Assembly: GCA_963806495.1 (NCBI GenBank)
Contig: CAWDYA010000011.1
Coordinates: 434,001 to 498,000 of the forward strand
DNA: 64,000 nt
Reading direction: 5' to 3'
DNA from: CAWDYA01 sp963806495
GTDB taxonomy: Bacteria > Acidobacteriota > Polarisedimenticolia > JACPZX01 > DASXTC01
Below, one piece after another: positions 61,178 through 64,000 of this stretch (the stretch's first letter is position 1; every line of letters begins with the position of its first letter). Made by a program: the position numbers and the translations under genes. Under the pieces are notes generated by a model, which was not told where the DNA came from, did no database searches, and saw nothing but the letters and a program-made list of their open reading frames with translations.

Positions 61178-61510
61178 ATGACCGTCATAAAGAACGAGAG
61201 CGCCAAGCCCGACCTCGGCGAGAAGGTCGTCGAGGTCCTCAAGACATGCTTCGACCCGGAGATCCCGGTCAACATCTACGAGCTGGGTCTGATCTACAAC
61301 ATCGACATCGACGCCGAGGACAACGTCTCGATCAAGATGACCCTCACCTCGCCGATGTGCCCGGTGGCCGAATCGCTGCCGCCCAACGTCGAGGCCAAGG
61401 TACGGAACCTCGCCGAGGTGCACGAGGCCAGGGTCGAGGTGACCTGGGATCCGCCCTGGGGCCCGGACAAGATGACCGATGCGGCGCGGCTTCAGCTCAA
61501 CATGATGTGA
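61178..61510 (+). CDS. SufT-like (MIP18/DUF59 family) Fe-S assembly factor
   Basis: 110 residues with the DUF59 core VLKTCFDPEIPVNIYELGLIYNIDIDAEDNVSIKMTLTSPMCPVAESLP and WDPPWGPDKMTDAARLQLNMM. The Cys in the FDPEI segment and in SPMCP are the ones often linked to cluster transfer. It is the last gene of the suf operon and likely helps mature target proteins. Confidence 0.9.
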   Translation: MTVIKNESAKPDLGEKVVEVLKTCFDPEIPVNIYELGLIYNIDIDAEDNVSIKMTLTSPMCPVAESLPPNVEAKVRNLAEVHEARVEVTWDPPWGPDKMTDAARLQLNMM

Positions 61511-61546
61511 GCCGTCCGGTCACGGCCGCCACGGCACCCATGCCTC

Positions 61547-63388
61547 TCACCAGCCGCAGACTTCGTCCTTGTTCTGGTCGTCGAGCCATTTCTTCAGCGG
61601 CGCGAAGTAGTCCAGGATCGCGGTGGCATCCATCTCGCGCTGCCCGGTGAGCGCCTCGAGCGCGTCCGGCCACGGACGGCTCGCCCCCATCTCGAGCATC
61701 GCCTTCAGCCGCCGCCCCGCCTCCTCGTTGCCGTAGATCGAGCACTGATCCAGCGGCCCGGTGAAGCCGATGTCCCGGCACAGCGCGCGGTGGAACTGGA
61801 ACTGCAGGATGTCGGCCAGGAAGTAGCGCATGTATGGCGTGTTGGCCGGCACATGGTACTTGGCCCCCGGGTCGAAGTCGGTCTCGGAGCGGCCGATGGG
61901 CGGCGCGATCCCCTGGTACTTGCGTCTCAGGTCCCACCAGCCTTCGTTGTAGTGGTCCGGCGTGATCTCGCCCGAGAACACCTTCCAGCGCCACTGGTCC
62001 ACGAGCAGGCCGAACGGCAGGAAGGCGACCTTGTCGAGCGCCATCTTCATCAGCAGCCCGAGGTCGGCGCCGGCGGCCGGCGGGTGATTCAGCAGACCGA
62101 TCTTCATCAGGTAGCCGGGCGTGATCGACAGCGCGAGCGTGTCGCCCACCCCCTCGTGAAAGCCGTCGTTGGCGCCGTCGCGGAACAGAAACGGCTGGCC
62201 GCTGTAGGCACGATAGTAGAAGTCGTGCCCCAGCTCGTGGTGCACCGTCGAGAAGTCCTCCTCGTTGATCTCGATGCACATCTTGATCCGCAGATCGTTC
62301 TTGCCGTCGATGTCCCAGGCGCTGGCATGGCATACGACGTCGCGGTCGGCGGGCTTGGTGAACAGCGACCGCTCCCAGAACGTCTCCGGCAGCGGGGCAA
62401 AGCCGAGCGAGGTGAAGAACCCCTCGCCATAGCGGACCATCCCCTTCGCGTCGACGTGGTGATCGTGCAGCAGCCTCGTCAGGTCGTATCCCGGGTCGAC
62501 GTCCCCCACCCCCATCATGTCGTAGATGTTGATCCAGGACTGGCTCCACATGTTGCCGAGCAGATGGGCCGGGATCGGCTTGCCCGGGGGGACCAGGTCC
62601 TTGCCGTACTTCTTCGCCAGCTCGGCCCGGACGTGGCAGTGCAGCGCCTCGTACAGCGGCCTGACCTGCCCCCAGAGACGGTCCAGCTCGGCGGCGAAGG
62701 CATCGGGAGGCATGTCGTACGCCGATCGCCACAACGCGCCCAGATCGGCGAACCCCAGATCCTTCGCGCCGGCATTTCCCAGCTCGACGAACCGCCGGTA
62801 CTGCGACCGCATCGGAGGAGAGATCGTCCGCCACCCGCGCCAGACATCGAGGAGCTGCTCCGGGTCGCGGCTCGTGGCCATGATCTCGCTGAGCTGGTTG
62901 ATGTCCATGCAGGTCCCGTCCGGGCGGCAGTACTCCCCCTTGCCGTACTCGCTCTCCATGCCCGCCGTGATCTGCGACAGCTCGGTCTGCAGATCCGGAT
63001 CGGAGGGGGCGGCGAGCGGCATCGAGGTCCTCAGGAGCCTCAGCTTGCGCTCCACGTCGGCGGGCAGCTTCAGGCCGTTGAAGCGTGCGGCCTCCTTTGC
63101 CGCCGCCATCCGGGCGGCCAGCGCGTTCTTGCCGGCTTCGGCGGCGAGTATCTCCGTATCGCCGGTGATGAAGTTCGACTGCACCCAGGCGGCGCGCTCC
63201 GCCTTCTCGTCGAGATCGGCGAGCTGCGTCTCCACCCGCTCGATGAACCGCTTCGCCTCCTCGGCCGTCGGCGCGCCCTTCGACGCCGCCGCGGCCGGAG
63301 CGGCGCCGCCCGCCGTCACCGCCAGCGCCAGGATGCCAAGAGTGGCACCGGACAGACGCACTCTCCTCATGAATGCCCGCTCGCCCAT
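61547..63388 (-). CDS. Peptidase family M2 (angiotensin-converting-enzyme-like), exported
   Basis: 613 residues. A signal peptide (RRVRLSGATLGILALAVTAGG) precedes the helical metallopeptidase. The zinc site HHELGHDF (His384, Glu385, His388) and the third ligand Glu412 (FHEGVGD, 24 residues after His388) match the ACE arrangement. It removes dipeptides from peptide C-termini in animal ACE; in bacteria it is a periplasmic peptidase of unknown substrate. Start 63388 (MGERAF) has GGGAGGA about six bases upstream. Confidence 0.93.
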   Translation of the reverse strand: MGERAFMRRVRLSGATLGILALAVTAGGAAPAAAASKGAPTAEEAKRFIERVETQLADLDEKAERAAWVQSNFITGDTEILAAEAGKNALAARMAAAKEAARFNGLKLPADVERKLRLLRTSMPLAAPSDPDLQTELSQITAGMESEYGKGEYCRPDGTCMDINQLSEIMATSRDPEQLLDVWRGWRTISPPMRSQYRRFVELGNAGAKDLGFADLGALWRSAYDMPPDAFAAELDRLWGQVRPLYEALHCHVRAELAKKYGKDLVPPGKPIPAHLLGNMWSQSWINIYDMMGVGDVDPGYDLTRLLHDHHVDAKGMVRYGEGFFTSLGFAPLPETFWERSLFTKPADRDVVCHASAWDIDGKNDLRIKMCIEINEEDFSTVHHELGHDFYYRAYSGQPFLFRDGANDGFHEGVGDTLALSITPGYLMKIGLLNHPPAAGADLGLLMKMALDKVAFLPFGLLVDQWRWKVFSGEITPDHYNEGWWDLRRKYQGIAPPIGRSETDFDPGAKYHVPANTPYMRYFLADILQFQFHRALCRDIGFTGPLDQCSIYGNEEAGRRLKAMLEMGASRPWPDALEALTGQREMDATAILDYFAPLKKWLDDQNKDEVCGW

Positions 63389-63460
63389 GGATGGTCCTCC
63401 CGATCGCCTTCCATTCGTGGATAGCAACCAGGGAATTATAGCCGGGAGTGCCCCGCGCGA

Positions 63461-64000
63461 TCAGGGCGCCGCGACGCAGACCGTCGCCCGGCTCGACGAC
63501 GAGGGACGGATCCCGTCGTGGCTCGGCCAGACCGGCTGGTGGTACGGGGCCACCTGGTAGAAGAAGACTCGCCCCGGCGGAGGCGTGTCCGTGTCCTGCT
63601 GCGTCACGAGGATCGGCAGCACCGGGCCCGGATGGACGTTGGAGAACAGCATCGCGCCGGCGAACGTGGCCACCCCCGTGCCTCCCGAGGCCTCGGGGAA
63701 AAGGTCGACACCCGTGGTCGTGCCGGCGGAGTCGTAGCGCCACACGTTATAGCCCCATCCGTTGGGCCGCGGCCGGGTGGGCCATCTCAGGGTCTGTGAA
63801 TCGACGAACTCCAGCGCGCCCGAGCAGAAGAAATCGCCCGCCGGGCCGGTGGCGCAGGGCTGGTTCCTCAGGAATCCGTACCCCGCGCTGCAGGCACCCG
63901 CGGCGCAGACGCCCCCCTCCCCCGGGATGTCGGTGTACTTCGCCACGCCGGGCGGTCCGGGGATGACGCTGCCCGTGGTGACGGAGCAGGGCGGATACAG
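63461..64000 (-). CDS. Secreted protein, C-terminal fragment, unknown family
   Basis: The gene enters the window from the right edge; 179 codons of its C-terminal end are visible. The text is Cys-, Gly- and Pro-rich (ACSAGYGFLRNQPCATGPAGDFFCSG) and ends with beta-strand-like stretches (LPILVTQQDTDTPPPGRVFFYQVAPY). I do not recognise a catalytic motif. The layout looks like the C-terminal module of a larger exported protein. Confidence 0.55.
   Translation of the reverse strand: MYPPCSVTTGSVIPGPPGVAKYTDIPGEGGVCAAGACSAGYGFLRNQPCATGPAGDFFCSGALEFVDSQTLRWPTRPRPNGWGYNVWRYDSAGTTTGVDLFPEASGGTGVATFAGAMLFSNVHPGPVLPILVTQQDTDTPPPGRVFFYQVAPYHQPVWPSHDGIRPSSSSRATVCVAAP

Overview
The window is a GC-rich (roughly two-thirds G+C by eye), densely coded bacterial chromosome segment with about 59 genes, many overlapping by 1-4 bases. 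An alternative complex III plus caa3 oxidase operon, kelch/MopE-type secreted proteins, a Ser/Thr kinase with a TolB-like/TPR output half, ECF sigma/CHAT genes and SUF genes with SufU together suggest Acidobacteriota or a neighbouring deep lineage (Myxococcota, Gemmatimonadota and Eisenbacteria are alternatives). This is inference from gene content only. Several conserved genes are interrupted by single-base insertions with the protein otherwise intact, so the sequence probably carries uncorrected consensus errors; I describe those genes as whole, frameshifted reading frames.

Layout. 1-6.9 kb: end of an SDR gene, a DJ-1/PfpI protein, a tRNA-Leu-like 3' fragment, a 14-repeat kelch-like secreted protein with a MopE-type tail, and a patatin-like phospholipase with an outer-membrane barrel. 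7.0-11.1 kb: a compact ECF sigma / membrane anti-sigma / small proline-glycine-tailed protein / CHAT protease locus. 11.1-20 kb: structured intergenic DNA, ferritin-like protein, Cu/Zn superoxide dismutase, a lipoprotein, an EamA transporter, a Ser/Thr kinase (two frameshifts), an esterase, a TSUP transporter and a DUF5522 protein. 20.0-32.2 kb (minus strand): a 12-gene respiratory operon, actABCDEF, a small membrane protein, sco and ctaCDEF, passing electrons from quinol through cytochrome c to oxygen.

32.3-40.7 kb (plus strand): a carbon-nitrogen hydrolase, then, behind a recognisable promoter/operator, a five-gene electron-transfer operon: a membrane protein with candidate heme b histidines, an Fe-S/FAD/NAD(P) protein, a 23-heme and a 16-heme c-type cytochrome, and an outer-membrane barrel. 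This looks like a trans-envelope (extracellular) electron conduit. 40.7-46.7 kb (minus strand): an MscS-type channel coupled to a membrane-embedded P-loop NTPase, then a crotonase with an internal stop and two AtuA-type genes. 47.0-53.1 kb (plus strand): a methyltransferase, a RibD-like reductase and an acyl-CoA carboxylase operon (biotin carboxylase, carboxyltransferase, biotin carrier) with a fluoride channel (crcB) and a DUF190 gene inserted in it. The AtuA genes, crotonase and carboxylase fit branched acyl-CoA degradation (leucine or acyclic terpene type).

53.1-64 kb: a SpoIIE-type phosphatase, a membrane protein and an ABM-fold protein on the minus strand; an Rrf2 regulator followed by sufBCDSU and a SufT-like gene; an ACE-like M2 peptidase; and a secreted protein running off the right edge. 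The best candidates for undescribed biology are the sigma/anti-sigma/CHAT locus, the 39-heme conduit operon, and the MscS/membrane NTPase pair. No CRISPR array, insertion sequence, rRNA or complete tRNA was seen.
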